From contig CALVFH010000007.1 of NCBI GenBank assembly GCA_944326775.1, positions 1 through 43,678 of the forward strand: DNA of 43,678 bases, read 5' to 3'. Both the position numbers and the translations under genes were made by a program. Below the pieces are notes generated by a model. The model was given only the letters and a program-made list of their open reading frames with translations, had not been told where the DNA came from and made no database searches. This document shows positions 35,950-43,678 of this stretch, in pieces (within the stretch, counting starts at the first letter, position 1; each line of letters starts with the position of its first letter). This DNA is from an uncultured Parabacteroides sp. (GTDB lineage Bacteria > Bacteroidota > Bacteroidia > Bacteroidales > Tannerellaceae).

Positions 35950-38214
35950 TTAATTCGCGCTTTTCGGACGATTTGCAGGAGCAGCACCGAACTCCTTATT
36001 CGGCGTATTCCCCATAACAAAAGTCAAATTACCGCCCTTCATTACATCCTCATACGTGATATATGATTTTTCATAGGGTTGTCCGTTTAAAGTAACCGAT
36101 TGGATATAGACATTATCCTTGCTATTGTTTTCAGCAACGATATCGAAAGTCTTTCCTCCCGGCAAACGAACGGAAGCTTTGTCGAACAACGGACTGCCAA
36201 AGACCAAAACGCCATTCGACGGATTGACTTGATAGAAGCCCAATGCAGACATCACATGCCAAGCCGACATCTGGCCGCAGTCTTCATTGCCAATCACCCC
36301 TTCCGGCTGGGAAGTATAGAAATTTTCTTGAATCCAACGAACTTTCTCAGCGGTCTTCCACTGTTCGCCTGCATAAGGATACAGGTAAGCCACGTGATGA
36401 CTCGGCTCGTTGCCATGGGCGTACATACCGATAAGACCACTGATATCTGCGGAAGCACCTTCACCCATATCGCCTTCAACCGTAAAGAGAGAATCAAGTT
36501 TTGTCGTAAAGGCAGCATCCCCACCCATCAACTCAATCAAACCTTCCGGATTCTGCGGAACGAAGAACGTGTATTGCCAACCGTTTCCTTCACAGAAATC
36601 TCCTACTCCATGAATCGAACGGAACGGACTGTAAGGAGTACGCCAGGAACCGTCATTCATTTTCGGACGGATATAGTTCAGACTCTTATCGAAATATTGC
36701 TCATAATAATGTCCACGTTTCAGATACTCCTCGTAATCGGCTGTTTTCCCCATTTTTTTGGCCATCAAGGCAATACCCCAATCGCCTACCGCATATTCCA
36801 TAGCAATGGAGGTCGCTTCATGTACCTTGTCACAAGGGATATATCCCTTTTCCAGAACATAAGGCACACCTTTCTGTTTCGGATATGTAGCCGAAGCCGT
36901 CATTGCCTGGAAAGCCCGCTCGGCATCGAAACCCTGGAAACCTTTTCCATAAGCATCGGCTATCACCGGAATAGCACTGTAACCCGGCATACATTCCGTT
37001 TCGCCACCCACCAACGGCCAGATAGGAAGTTTACCCTGCTGGTCATATATGCTAAGGAACGAATTGACAATATCAGGAACCATTTGCGGTTCAATAATCG
37101 TGAAAAGCGGGTTCAGGGTACGATAGGTATCCCACAATGAAAATGTGGAATAGTTTGTCCAACTGTCTGCCTTGTAAATCTTATCATCATGTCCGCGGAA
37201 CTCTCCGTTCACATCGCAATACAAGGTTGGCGCAATGAACATATGATACATGGAAGTATAAAAAATCTTCTTGGCATTTTCATCCTTCGTATCAATCTTA
37301 ATGGCAGCCAGCCGTTCGTTCCACTTCTCTTCAGCAGCCTTACGGACATCTTCAAACGCCCAGCCCGGCATTTCCGCGTTCAGGTTTGCGGCGGCATTTT
37401 CACAACTGACAGAAGAAAGAGCCAACTTCACCTGTACCGGAGAAGCAGCGTTGAACGTAACGACCCCCTTAACCGATTCCCCTTTCAGTTCATTTTCTCC
37501 AGCAGGAGCATCGTCATTGAACACTTGCAGAGAAGCAATCGGCTGTTCCGTTTTCAGTACAAAATACACTTTGTGCTGCGGACTCCAACCATGCGAAAAG
37601 CGGTAACCTTCAATCGTATGATCATCTACTTTTTTCAGATACGTATCATAAGCCTTGTCGCCGTTACCTTCCTTCAAATTGATCAACAAACGCTGGTCCC
37701 CTTCCGGATAAGTATAACGATGGATAGCGGCACGTTCGGTTGTAGTCATTTCTGCTTTTACCCCATTATCCATCAACAAGGAATAATATCCGGGGGCAAC
37801 CTCTTCCTGGTCATGCTTGTAGTAAGAAGACGCCGCACCTTCGATATTATCCTGTTCGCCACGCGCCGTACGCACTTCTCCCGTATAAGGCATCAACAAA
37901 ACATCGCCCAAGTCAGCACAACCTGTTCCACTCAGATGGGTATGACTGAAACCAATAATCACGCTATCCGTATAATGATAACCCGAACACCAGTCCCAAC
38001 CCTTATGGATATTCTGGGGACCAGCCTGAATCATACCAAAAGGTACGTTAGCACCCACAAAAACATGACCATGTTCACCGGAACCAATATATGGATCCAC
38101 ATACGAAACATAATCTATTATCTCCGGTTCCGTTGTCTTCTGCTCCGGAGTACAGGCAAATGAAAATAATGCCAGGCAAGCCATGCCTGACATTATCTTA
38201 AAACTATTACGCAT
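35950..38214 (-). CDS. GH92-family alpha-mannosidase lipoprotein (B)
   Basis: The protein has 754 residues with a lipobox ending SFAC (Cys21), so it is membrane-anchored, probably at the surface or periplasmic face. It is a canonical GH92 member: VDPYIGSGEHGHVFVGANVP (39-58), WCSGYHYTDS (75-84), SHTHLSGTGCADLG (90-103), the probable acid in CEGNGWQYTF (Glu542), HGNEPSHHVAYLY (600-612), and GNEDCGQMSAW (642-652). It removes terminal alpha-mannose from N-glycans or mannans using calcium. It follows copy A by 10 bp, clearly co-transcribed. The motif set resembles alpha-1,2-type members, but linkage specificity is inference. Confidence 0.95.
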   Translation of the reverse strand: MRNSFKIMSGMACLALFSFACTPEQKTTEPEIIDYVSYVDPYIGSGEHGHVFVGANVPFGMIQAGPQNIHKGWDWCSGYHYTDSVIIGFSHTHLSGTGCADLGDVLLMPYTGEVRTARGEQDNIEGAASSYYKHDQEEVAPGYYSLLMDNGVKAEMTTTERAAIHRYTYPEGDQRLLINLKEGNGDKAYDTYLKKVDDHTIEGYRFSHGWSPQHKVYFVLKTEQPIASLQVFNDDAPAGENELKGESVKGVVTFNAASPVQVKLALSSVSCENAAANLNAEMPGWAFEDVRKAAEEKWNERLAAIKIDTKDENAKKIFYTSMYHMFIAPTLYCDVNGEFRGHDDKIYKADSWTNYSTFSLWDTYRTLNPLFTIIEPQMVPDIVNSFLSIYDQQGKLPIWPLVGGETECMPGYSAIPVIADAYGKGFQGFDAERAFQAMTASATYPKQKGVPYVLEKGYIPCDKVHEATSIAMEYAVGDWGIALMAKKMGKTADYEEYLKRGHYYEQYFDKSLNYIRPKMNDGSWRTPYSPFRSIHGVGDFCEGNGWQYTFFVPQNPEGLIELMGGDAAFTTKLDSLFTVEGDMGEGASADISGLIGMYAHGNEPSHHVAYLYPYAGEQWKTAEKVRWIQENFYTSQPEGVIGNEDCGQMSAWHVMSALGFYQVNPSNGVLVFGSPLFDKASVRLPGGKTFDIVAENNSKDNVYIQSVTLNGQPYEKSYITYEDVMKGGNLTFVMGNTPNKEFGAAPANRPKSAN

Positions 38215-38224
38215 AATCTATTAT

Positions 38225-40528
38225 TTAGTTTTTTTCGTTCACAGAAAATGAATACGGGAAATCCGACGGCTGTGTACCACGAGTCTTGTTCGGCTGGCTG
38301 CTCATCTTGATGTTGATTACACCACCTTTCAGCATTTCATTATGATCCAGATAATTCTTCGTGTAATTCTTTCCATTGAACTTCATCGATTCGATATAAA
38401 TATTTTCCTGACTGTTTTCCGGAGCATTAATCACCAGATTCTTTCCGTTCTCAAAATGCAGAGTCGCTTTCTTAAACAACGGAGCTCCCATCACATATTG
38501 GGTAGTACCCGGACAAACCGGATAGAATCCTAAAGCAGAAAATACATACCATGCGGAAGTTTGGCCATTATCTTCATCCCCACAATAACCATCGGGTGTC
38601 GGCGTGTACATACGATCCATGACCTGACGCAACCAGTATTGAGCTTTCCACGGCTCCCCGGCATAGTCATATAAATAAATCATATGCTGGATAGGCTGAT
38701 TGCCGTGAGCATAGTTACCCATGTTCATAACCGTCATTTCACGAATCTCATGGATTACCTGTCCATAATAACTGTCATCGAAAACAGGCGGAACGGCAAA
38801 GACGGAATCAAGCATCATGACAAAATCTTCTTTTCCACCCATCAGGTCAATCAGGCCCTGCGGATCGTGGAATACCGACCAGGTATAATGCCAGCTGTTA
38901 CCTTCCGTAAACGCATCCCCCCATTTAAGCGGAGAGAACGGAGCCATAAACTGACCGTTCTGCAATTTGCCACGCATGAGTTTCGTTTCGGGATCGAACA
39001 GATTCTTATAATTCATGGCCCGTTTAGCATACAAATCGATTTCTGCCTGCGGACGTTTCAACTCTTTAGCCAACTGGTAAATGCACCAATCATCATAGGC
39101 ATATTCCAACGTACGGGCTGCATTTTCATTGATTTTCACATCATAAGGAACATAGCCCAACTTGTTGTAGTATTCATGACCGAGGCGACCTGTAGAAGAA
39201 ACCGTCGGATGAACATTTTCCGTACCGTGGATCAACCCTTTGTACAGCGTTTCCAAATCTTCAACTTTCACGCCCTTCATATAGGCATCTACCAATACGG
39301 AAGCAGAGTTGTTTCCAATCATGCAACCACGATGGCCCGGGCTTGCCCATTCCGGGAAGAATCCGCTTTCCTTATACGTATTGATCAAACCCTCCTGAAT
39401 TTCCTTATTCAACGACGGATACATCAAATTCAAGAAGGGGAACAAGCAACGGAACGTATCCCAGAAACCGGTATCGGTAAACAAATAACCCGGCAATACC
39501 TGACCATTGTATGGACTATAATGAACCGGTTTGCCTGCCGCATCAATTTCATAAAACTTCCGGGGGAAAAGCAAGGCGCGATACATACAGGAATAGAACG
39601 TGCGGTATTGATCCAGATTTCCGCCTTCCACTTCAATCTTACTCAACACATCATTCCAGGCAGCCTTTCCCTTTTCTTTCAAAGTATCAAAATCATCATT
39701 GCCCAATTCTTTCAAATTCAGCTCTGCCTGTTCATAGCTAATGAAGGAAGAAGCAATACGGGCATGCACCTTTTCACCTTTCTTCGTTTGGAAACCGATG
39801 ATGGCACCGGCATGGTCGGCATCCTGTTCCAACTTGTTTTCCGAAACCTTTGTATTCCCTACGACAGCCTTGTAAGTAAAGGGCTTATCAAATTTGATCA
39901 CGAAATAGTTTTTAAAATTATCAGGCACCCCGCCGCTATTCTTGGTCGTGTAACCAATAATCTTGTTTTCTTCCGGAACAATTTTTACATACGAACCCTG
40001 ATCGAACGCATCGACTACAATATAAGAGTTTTTGCTTTCCGGGAAAGTAAAACGAAACATCACCGCACGTTCCGTCGGAGTCAATTCCGTCACAACATCA
40101 TGTTCGGCCAAATATACCTTATAATAATAAGGCTTTGATATTTCACCTTTGTGGGAAAACCAGCTGGCACGTCCCTGCATGTCAAACACAGGTCGTCCTA
40201 CAACCGGCATAATCGCAAACTGTCCATAGTCATTAATCCAGGGACTCGGCTGGTGTGTCTGCTTAAATCCATTAATTTTTGTAGCCGTGTACTGATACAT
40301 CCACCCATCGCCCATCTTGCCTGTCTGCGGAGACCAGAAATTCATGCCCCAAGGGCGGGCCGTGGCCGGATAAGTATTACCAGTTGACAACTGGAAGGTA
40401 GATTCCGTACCCATCAATGGATTCACATACTCTACCGGATCAAAAGAATCTGCAGCCTGAACCGGAGAATATCCCGTCCACATCAGAACCGCTGCCAGAG
40501 CCAATGCTCCAATACGATTTTTCTTCAT
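38225..40528 (-). CDS. GH92-family alpha-mannosidase, exported (A)
   Basis: The protein has 767 residues with a signal peptide (about 1-25, VQA/ADS). It belongs to another GH92 subgroup: VNPLMGTESTFQLSTGNTYP (35-54), then WMYQYTATKINGFKQTHQPS (76-95) in place of the CSGYHY/SHTHLSG motifs of copy B. The C-terminal region has HGNQPIQHMIYLYDYAG (Gln where B has Glu) and GDEDNGQTSAWYVFSALGFYP. These changes lie near the substrate site and suggest a different linkage preference. It is the first gene of the mannosidase cluster, reading away from htpG. Its promoter region shows TATCTTCG, one base off the -7 consensus, about 70 bp upstream. Confidence 0.95.
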   Translation of the reverse strand: MKKNRIGALALAAVLMWTGYSPVQAADSFDPVEYVNPLMGTESTFQLSTGNTYPATARPWGMNFWSPQTGKMGDGWMYQYTATKINGFKQTHQPSPWINDYGQFAIMPVVGRPVFDMQGRASWFSHKGEISKPYYYKVYLAEHDVVTELTPTERAVMFRFTFPESKNSYIVVDAFDQGSYVKIVPEENKIIGYTTKNSGGVPDNFKNYFVIKFDKPFTYKAVVGNTKVSENKLEQDADHAGAIIGFQTKKGEKVHARIASSFISYEQAELNLKELGNDDFDTLKEKGKAAWNDVLSKIEVEGGNLDQYRTFYSCMYRALLFPRKFYEIDAAGKPVHYSPYNGQVLPGYLFTDTGFWDTFRCLFPFLNLMYPSLNKEIQEGLINTYKESGFFPEWASPGHRGCMIGNNSASVLVDAYMKGVKVEDLETLYKGLIHGTENVHPTVSSTGRLGHEYYNKLGYVPYDVKINENAARTLEYAYDDWCIYQLAKELKRPQAEIDLYAKRAMNYKNLFDPETKLMRGKLQNGQFMAPFSPLKWGDAFTEGNSWHYTWSVFHDPQGLIDLMGGKEDFVMMLDSVFAVPPVFDDSYYGQVIHEIREMTVMNMGNYAHGNQPIQHMIYLYDYAGEPWKAQYWLRQVMDRMYTPTPDGYCGDEDNGQTSAWYVFSALGFYPVCPGTTQYVMGAPLFKKATLHFENGKNLVINAPENSQENIYIESMKFNGKNYTKNYLDHNEMLKGGVINIKMSSQPNKTRGTQPSDFPYSFSVNEKN

Positions 40529-40885
40529 GATAATGATTATTTTTTATAATACAATAAGCAAACTCCGTGTTTTTTGTTAGCTCTATTTCTATAAGGTGCG
40601 AAGATACGCAAAAGCTACAATAACCACCAAATTTTACAGGAGATTTCTTAAATATCGACCTGCGTTTCATGCTCCGCTTATGCCAATTTTGTCAGATTCT
40701 CACCCTGTTTTCTCGGTTTTTCCCCTCATTCGGAAATTTTGTCATAACCATATTTTCCCAATCTCCCTGTTTACCGATCTGGCATCCTATTTGTAACGAC
40801 GCTAATGATTTTTCCAATTCCTTGTTGGGAAAGTCCGTTTTTAAACAACAGTTAAAAGACAAAACAATAAAAACAGATAAACATT
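40529..40885. promoter_or_regulatory. Divergent promoter region of GH92-A and htpG
   Basis: This 357-bp gene-free stretch is AT-rich. On the minus side lies the weak -7 match for GH92-A. On the plus side are two AATTTTGTCA direct repeats (40685-40694 and 40736-40745) and a sigma-54-like TGGCATC-CTAT-TTGT at 40780-40794 ahead of htpG. No coding sequence is evident. Confidence 0.6.
40780..40794 (+). promoter_or_regulatory. Possible sigma-54-type promoter of htpG
   Basis: TGGCATC, four bases, TTGT resembles the -24/-12 consensus TGGCACG-N4-TTGC with three mismatches (C to T, G to C and the final C to T). Start would be near 40806, giving an 80-nt leader. A TATTTG also overlaps here, so an ordinary promoter is the alternative. 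Confidence 0.3.
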
Positions 40886-42937
40886 ATGAGCAAATCAGGT
40901 AATATTGGGGTTACAAGTGAAAACATTTTCCCGATTATCAAAAAGTTTTTGTATAGCGACCACGAAATATTTCTTCGTGAGTTGGTTTCAAACGCGGTTG
41001 ATGCAACCCAGAAACTGAAAACATTGGCTTCTGTAGGCGATTTTAAAGGTGAAATGGGCGATTTGACCATTCACGTTAAATTCGACAACGACACCATCAC
41101 AATTTCAGACCGGGGTATCGGTATGACTGCCGAAGAAATCGACAAATACATCAACCAGATTGCCTTCTCCGGTGCGGAAGAATTTGTCAACAAATATAAG
41201 AACGATGCCGCATCTATCATCGGACACTTTGGCTTAGGTTTCTATTCCTCATTCATGGTTTCCAAGAAAGTAGAAATCGTTACCAAATCATACAAGGACG
41301 GGGCCGTTGCCATGAAATGGAGTTGTGACGGTTCTCCGGAATATACGATGGAAGAAACCGAAAAGGCCGACCGCGGTACCGATATTATCTTGTACATCGA
41401 CGACGAAAACAAGGACTTTTTAAATAAAGAGAAGTTGTCTGGCTTGCTGACAAAATACTGCCGGTTCTTGCCTATTCCTATTGCCTTTGGTAAAAAGCAG
41501 GAATGGAAAGACGGGAAATATGTCGATACGGAAGAAGACAACATCATCAACGACACCACCCCTGCATGGGTGCGCAAACCTTCGGAATTGAAGGATGAAG
41601 ATTACAAGAAGTTCTACAACGAGCTTTACCCGATGTCTGACGAACCCTTATTCTGGATTCATCTGAATGTAGATTATCCGTTCCATCTGACAGGTATCCT
41701 CTACTTCCCGCGCATTAAGAGCAATATCGATCTGCACCGCAACAAGATCCAGCTCTATTGCAACCAGGTCTTCGTAACGGATTCGGTTGAAGGCATCGTT
41801 CCGGAATTCTTAACCTTGCTGCACGGGGTTATCGATTCACCCGACATCCCGCTGAACGTATCCCGTTCTTATCTGCAAAGCGACCAGAACGTGAAGAAAA
41901 TCTCCAGCCATATCACCAAGAAAGTGGCAGACCGTCTGGAAGAAATCTTCAAGAATGACCGTAAACAATTTGAAGAAAAATGGGATGACCTGAAACTCTT
42001 CATCCAATACGGTATGCTGACAGACGAGAAATTCTTCGACCGCGCCGCCAAGTTTGCCTTATTCAAGAATGTGGAAGATAAATATTTCACTTTCGAAGAA
42101 TACAAGACCTTGATTAAGGATAACCAGACAGACAAGGATAACACGCTGGTTTATCTTTACACAACCAATAAAGACGAACAGTACAGCTACATCCAGGCTG
42201 CTAAGGACAAAGGTTACGACGTATTGGTGATGAACGGGCAACTGGATGTCCATGCTATCGGCCAGCTGGAACAGAAATGGGACAAGACCCGCTTCGTCCG
42301 TGTGGATAGCGATACCATCGACAAGCTGATTCCGAAAAACGATGCGGACCAAATAACGCTGACGGATGAGCAGAAAGAAGCCTTGCAGGAAGTTTTCAAG
42401 AGCCAGATGCCTAAAATCGAGAAAATGGAATTCATGGTCACCTTGGAAGCCTTGGGCGAACAGGCCAATCCGGTGGTTTTGACCCAAAGCGAATATATGC
42501 GCCGTATGCGTGAAATGTCTGCTATGCAACCAGGCATGTCGTTCTATGGGGAGCTCCCCGAAAGCTATAACCTCGTGGTCAATACGCAACATCCCTTGGT
42601 TAAGGAGATCTTAACGGATGAGGAAGCTGCCTGCACAGAAAAGCTGAAACCGATTCTGTCTGACCTGGCCGGTTGGAAAGCCCGGCAAAAGGATTTGCGG
42701 GAATCCCAGAACAAAAAGAAAGAAGAAGAAATTACCGAGGCGGAAAAAGAGGATGCCAAGAACACGAACAACAAGGTGGCTGAATTGAGAGTAGAAGCCA
42801 ACAAGGTAATTTCCGAATATGCTGCTTCAAACAAAAAAGTCAGCCAGCTGATCGACCTTGCCCTCTTGAGCAATGGTTTGCTGAAAGGCGAGGCGTTGAG
42901 CAACTTCATCAAGCGAAGCGTTCAGTTGATTGGATAA
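40886..42937 (+). CDS. htpG: Hsp90-family chaperone HtpG
   Basis: The protein has 683 residues, longer than E. coli HtpG (about 620) but usual for Bacteroidetes. It is an ATP-dependent chaperone dimer for stressed proteins. GHKL ATPase motifs are present: ELVSNAVDATQKLK (32-45), DRGIGMT (about 73-79, Arg where DNGIGM is usual) and GHFGLGFYSSFMV. The middle domain has the NVSRSYLQSD segment with the conserved Arg. A charged Lys/Glu-rich segment lies near residues 612-630. The promoter region shows possible heat-shock features, and a strong terminator follows at 42976-43026. Confidence 0.96.
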   Translation: MSKSGNIGVTSENIFPIIKKFLYSDHEIFLRELVSNAVDATQKLKTLASVGDFKGEMGDLTIHVKFDNDTITISDRGIGMTAEEIDKYINQIAFSGAEEFVNKYKNDAASIIGHFGLGFYSSFMVSKKVEIVTKSYKDGAVAMKWSCDGSPEYTMEETEKADRGTDIILYIDDENKDFLNKEKLSGLLTKYCRFLPIPIAFGKKQEWKDGKYVDTEEDNIINDTTPAWVRKPSELKDEDYKKFYNELYPMSDEPLFWIHLNVDYPFHLTGILYFPRIKSNIDLHRNKIQLYCNQVFVTDSVEGIVPEFLTLLHGVIDSPDIPLNVSRSYLQSDQNVKKISSHITKKVADRLEEIFKNDRKQFEEKWDDLKLFIQYGMLTDEKFFDRAAKFALFKNVEDKYFTFEEYKTLIKDNQTDKDNTLVYLYTTNKDEQYSYIQAAKDKGYDVLVMNGQLDVHAIGQLEQKWDKTRFVRVDSDTIDKLIPKNDADQITLTDEQKEALQEVFKSQMPKIEKMEFMVTLEALGEQANPVVLTQSEYMRRMREMSAMQPGMSFYGELPESYNLVVNTQHPLVKEILTDEEAACTEKLKPILSDLAGWKARQKDLRESQNKKKEEEITEAEKEDAKNTNNKVAELRVEANKVISEYAASNKKVSQLIDLALLSNGLLKGEALSNFIKRSVQLIG

Positions 42938-42975
42938 AAGATAAAACCGGCTTTTCGGTTTTTACAAGAGCATAG

Positions 42976-43026
42976 AGTGCGGGCGGTTGTTTGGTTATCT
43001 AACGGACAACTCGCCCGCACTTTTTT
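42976..43026 (+). terminator. Intrinsic terminator of htpG
   Basis: AGTGCGGGCG plus GTTGT (42976-42990) pairs with ACAAC and CGCCCGCACT (43006-43021) with one bulged T, followed by T6. The right arm and the sequence after it recur at 43435-43484. Confidence 0.92.
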
Positions 43027-43055
43027 ATGCCCATACCCATCATGCCGGTTGAGTT
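42976..43055. repeat. Terminator-containing repeat, copy 1
   Basis: Bases 43006-43055 match 43435-43484 at 42 of 50 positions by eye, and the left stem arm (42977-42992) also matches 43372-43387 except one base. Only the loop differs in length (short here, about 47 nt in copy 2). Confidence 0.7.
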
Positions 43056-43139
43056 AAATCACATTTAAAGAAGATTTAAAAACGGCCTCAAAGACCAAAA
43101 TCTTTTTTCACCTCTTCCCCTCATATTTTTTCACTTTCC

Positions 43140-43171
43140 TTTTGCATTTCCAATTTTGATCCCTAACTTTG
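43140..43171 (+). promoter_or_regulatory. Textbook Bacteroidetes promoter
   Basis: TTTTG (43140-43144), a 19-bp spacer and TAACTTTG (43164-43171) match both the -33 and -7 consensus. Transcription would start near 43178, 360 bp before the next ATG. Confidence 0.75.
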
Positions 43172-43177
43172 CCACAA

Positions 43178-43456
43178 TTCCGATAGGAATCAGTGGATTC
43201 TATTTATAATTGGAAGGACATAAATAAATAGTAAAGCATTTACGATATTATTCCAAAGGAAAAAATCGCCAATTTTTTTAAGACCGGAATAATAAATACG
43301 GGATGCACGTACCCCTATCATAATGGTGGTGGATGGAGGAAGAAATATCCTCTCCACCGGAGTAGGGGTGCGTGCGGGCTGTTGTTTCATTGTCGGTCTT
43401 AGGGCGTTTGGCGATGCCTTTCCTTTGATAATAAACAACTCGCCCGCACTTTTTTA
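43178..43456 (+). ncRNA. Candidate structured leader RNA or small RNA
   Basis: This roughly 280-nt gene-free transcript runs from a perfect promoter to a strong terminator. It contains a long hairpin: GCACGTACCCCTA (43305-43317) pairs with TAGGGGTGCGTGC (43363-43375) with one G-U, and inside it GGTGGATGGAGGA pairs loosely with TCCTCTCCACC. Bases 43372-43375 of this hairpin also belong to the terminator's left arm, so the two may compete. I do not recognise RNase P, tmRNA, SRP or known riboswitch cores. It could be a standalone RNA or an attenuator of the gene at 43538. Confidence 0.35.
43372..43455 (+). terminator. Intrinsic terminator inside the leader
   Basis: GTGCGGGC (43372-43379) and GTTGTTT (43381-43387) pair with AAACAAC and GCCCGCAC (43442-43449), followed by T6. 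The loop is about 45 nt. The stem matches that of the htpG terminator. Confidence 0.8.
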
Positions 43457-43484
43457 TATCCATACTTGTAATGCTGGTTTAGTT
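43435..43484. repeat. Terminator-containing repeat, copy 2
   Basis: Matches 43006-43055 in the same orientation, 429 bp away, at 42 of 50 positions. Similarity extends about 30 bp past the U-run, further than terminator function needs, so it reflects shared ancestry. Confidence 0.7.
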
Positions 43485-43537
43485 GGTCGTGAATGCCAAC
43501 GACGGGAATATTTACAAACAACTAAATTATAAGCATT

Positions 43538-43678
43538 ATGAGATTAAGGTTATTTACTTTTTTAATGATGTTCTTGGCAATAGCTGGGAATGCGGTTTGG
43601 GGACAAGAGAGTACTGAAGCCATAGAGATTGATATAACAGGTATTGCACAGGGGACAAATGCCAATGGAACATCTCCG
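43538..43678 (+). CDS. Start of an exported protein, cut by the window edge
   Basis: An ATG at 43538 opens a frame of 47 codons that runs off the window without a stop. The encoded start, MRLRLFTFLMMFLAIAGNAV followed by WGQESTEAIEIDITG, has a clear signal peptide (about 1-23, cleavage after WGQ or just before). The protein is therefore secreted or envelope-located. The visible part is too short for a family call. It lies downstream of the leader and terminator described at 43178-43456. Confidence 0.7.
   Translation, partial: MRLRLFTFLMMFLAIAGNAVWGQESTEAIEIDITGIAQGTNANGTSP

Noticed and set aside
38684..40138. 484-codon plus-strand frame inside GH92 copy A
   Set aside because: Antisense to a clear GH92 gene and without recognisable domains; similar antisense frames occur in the other GH92 genes because of codon bias.
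40529..40885. CIRCE heat-shock operator before htpG
   Set aside because: The TTAGCACTC-N9-GAGTGCTAA inverted repeat is not present.
43178..43456. RNase P, tmRNA or SRP RNA
   Set aside because: No conserved cores of these RNAs were seen; it is listed only as an unclassified structured leader.
1..43678. Prophage, integrative element or transposon
   Set aside because: No integrase, transposase, capsid, conjugation gene or target-site duplication was found; gene content and spacing look chromosomal.

Overview
The window is chromosomal DNA from a gut-type Bacteroidales, most likely Parabacteroides or a close Tannerellaceae relative. The evidence is two SusC/SusD outer-membrane pairs, three GH92 alpha-mannosidases, a TamL-type Omp85 lipoprotein, a NUDIX-type regulator, and promoters that repeatedly carry the Bacteroidetes -7 element TAnnTTTG. 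The genus is inferred from gene content and was not tested by any search. I found no tRNA, rRNA, CRISPR array, transposase or integrase.

Layout. Positions 1-5100: an array of 41-bp hairpin repeats, tamL (-), a fused NagB-like/PIG-L protein (-), then eight roughly 42-bp hairpin repeats. Positions 5100-15300: an inverted duplication of a glycan-uptake locus, susD<-susC | susC->susD. Its divergent promoter region is flanked by a perfect 192-bp inverted repeat that covers the 5' UTR end and the first 51 codons of both susC genes. Positions 15300-23200: housekeeping genes truA, an EamA transporter, a DUF3256-like protein (+), then a POT peptide transporter and the recJ-recQ pair (-). Positions 23200-30300: the tkt-rpiB operon and a galM-transporter-galK-NUDIX galactose operon (all -). 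Positions 30500-33450: an unrecognised cytoplasmic gene overlapping a GtrA-type gene (+), then aspS (-). Positions 33550-40530: three tandem GH92 genes (-). Positions 40880-43678: htpG (+), a noncoding stretch with a textbook promoter, a large structured leader and a strong terminator, then the start of a secreted-protein gene cut by the window edge.

How the genes work together. SusC/SusD pairs bind and import oligosaccharides. The GH92 enzymes are exported and should remove mannose from N-glycan or mannan-type substrates. The gal operon feeds galactose into the Leloir pathway, and tkt/rpiB form the non-oxidative pentose-phosphate branch. The NUDIX gene closing the gal operon has lost the catalytic glutamates of the Nudix box, which suits a sugar-sensing repressor.

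The least ordinary parts are the 192-bp inverted repeat around the susC promoters (a possible promoter-swapping switch), a conserved 22-bp element at both susC promoters, two unrelated hairpin arrays with compensating or wobble-preserving changes, a NagB domain that has lost all four catalytic residues, and the structured, terminator-ended leader at 43178-43456.
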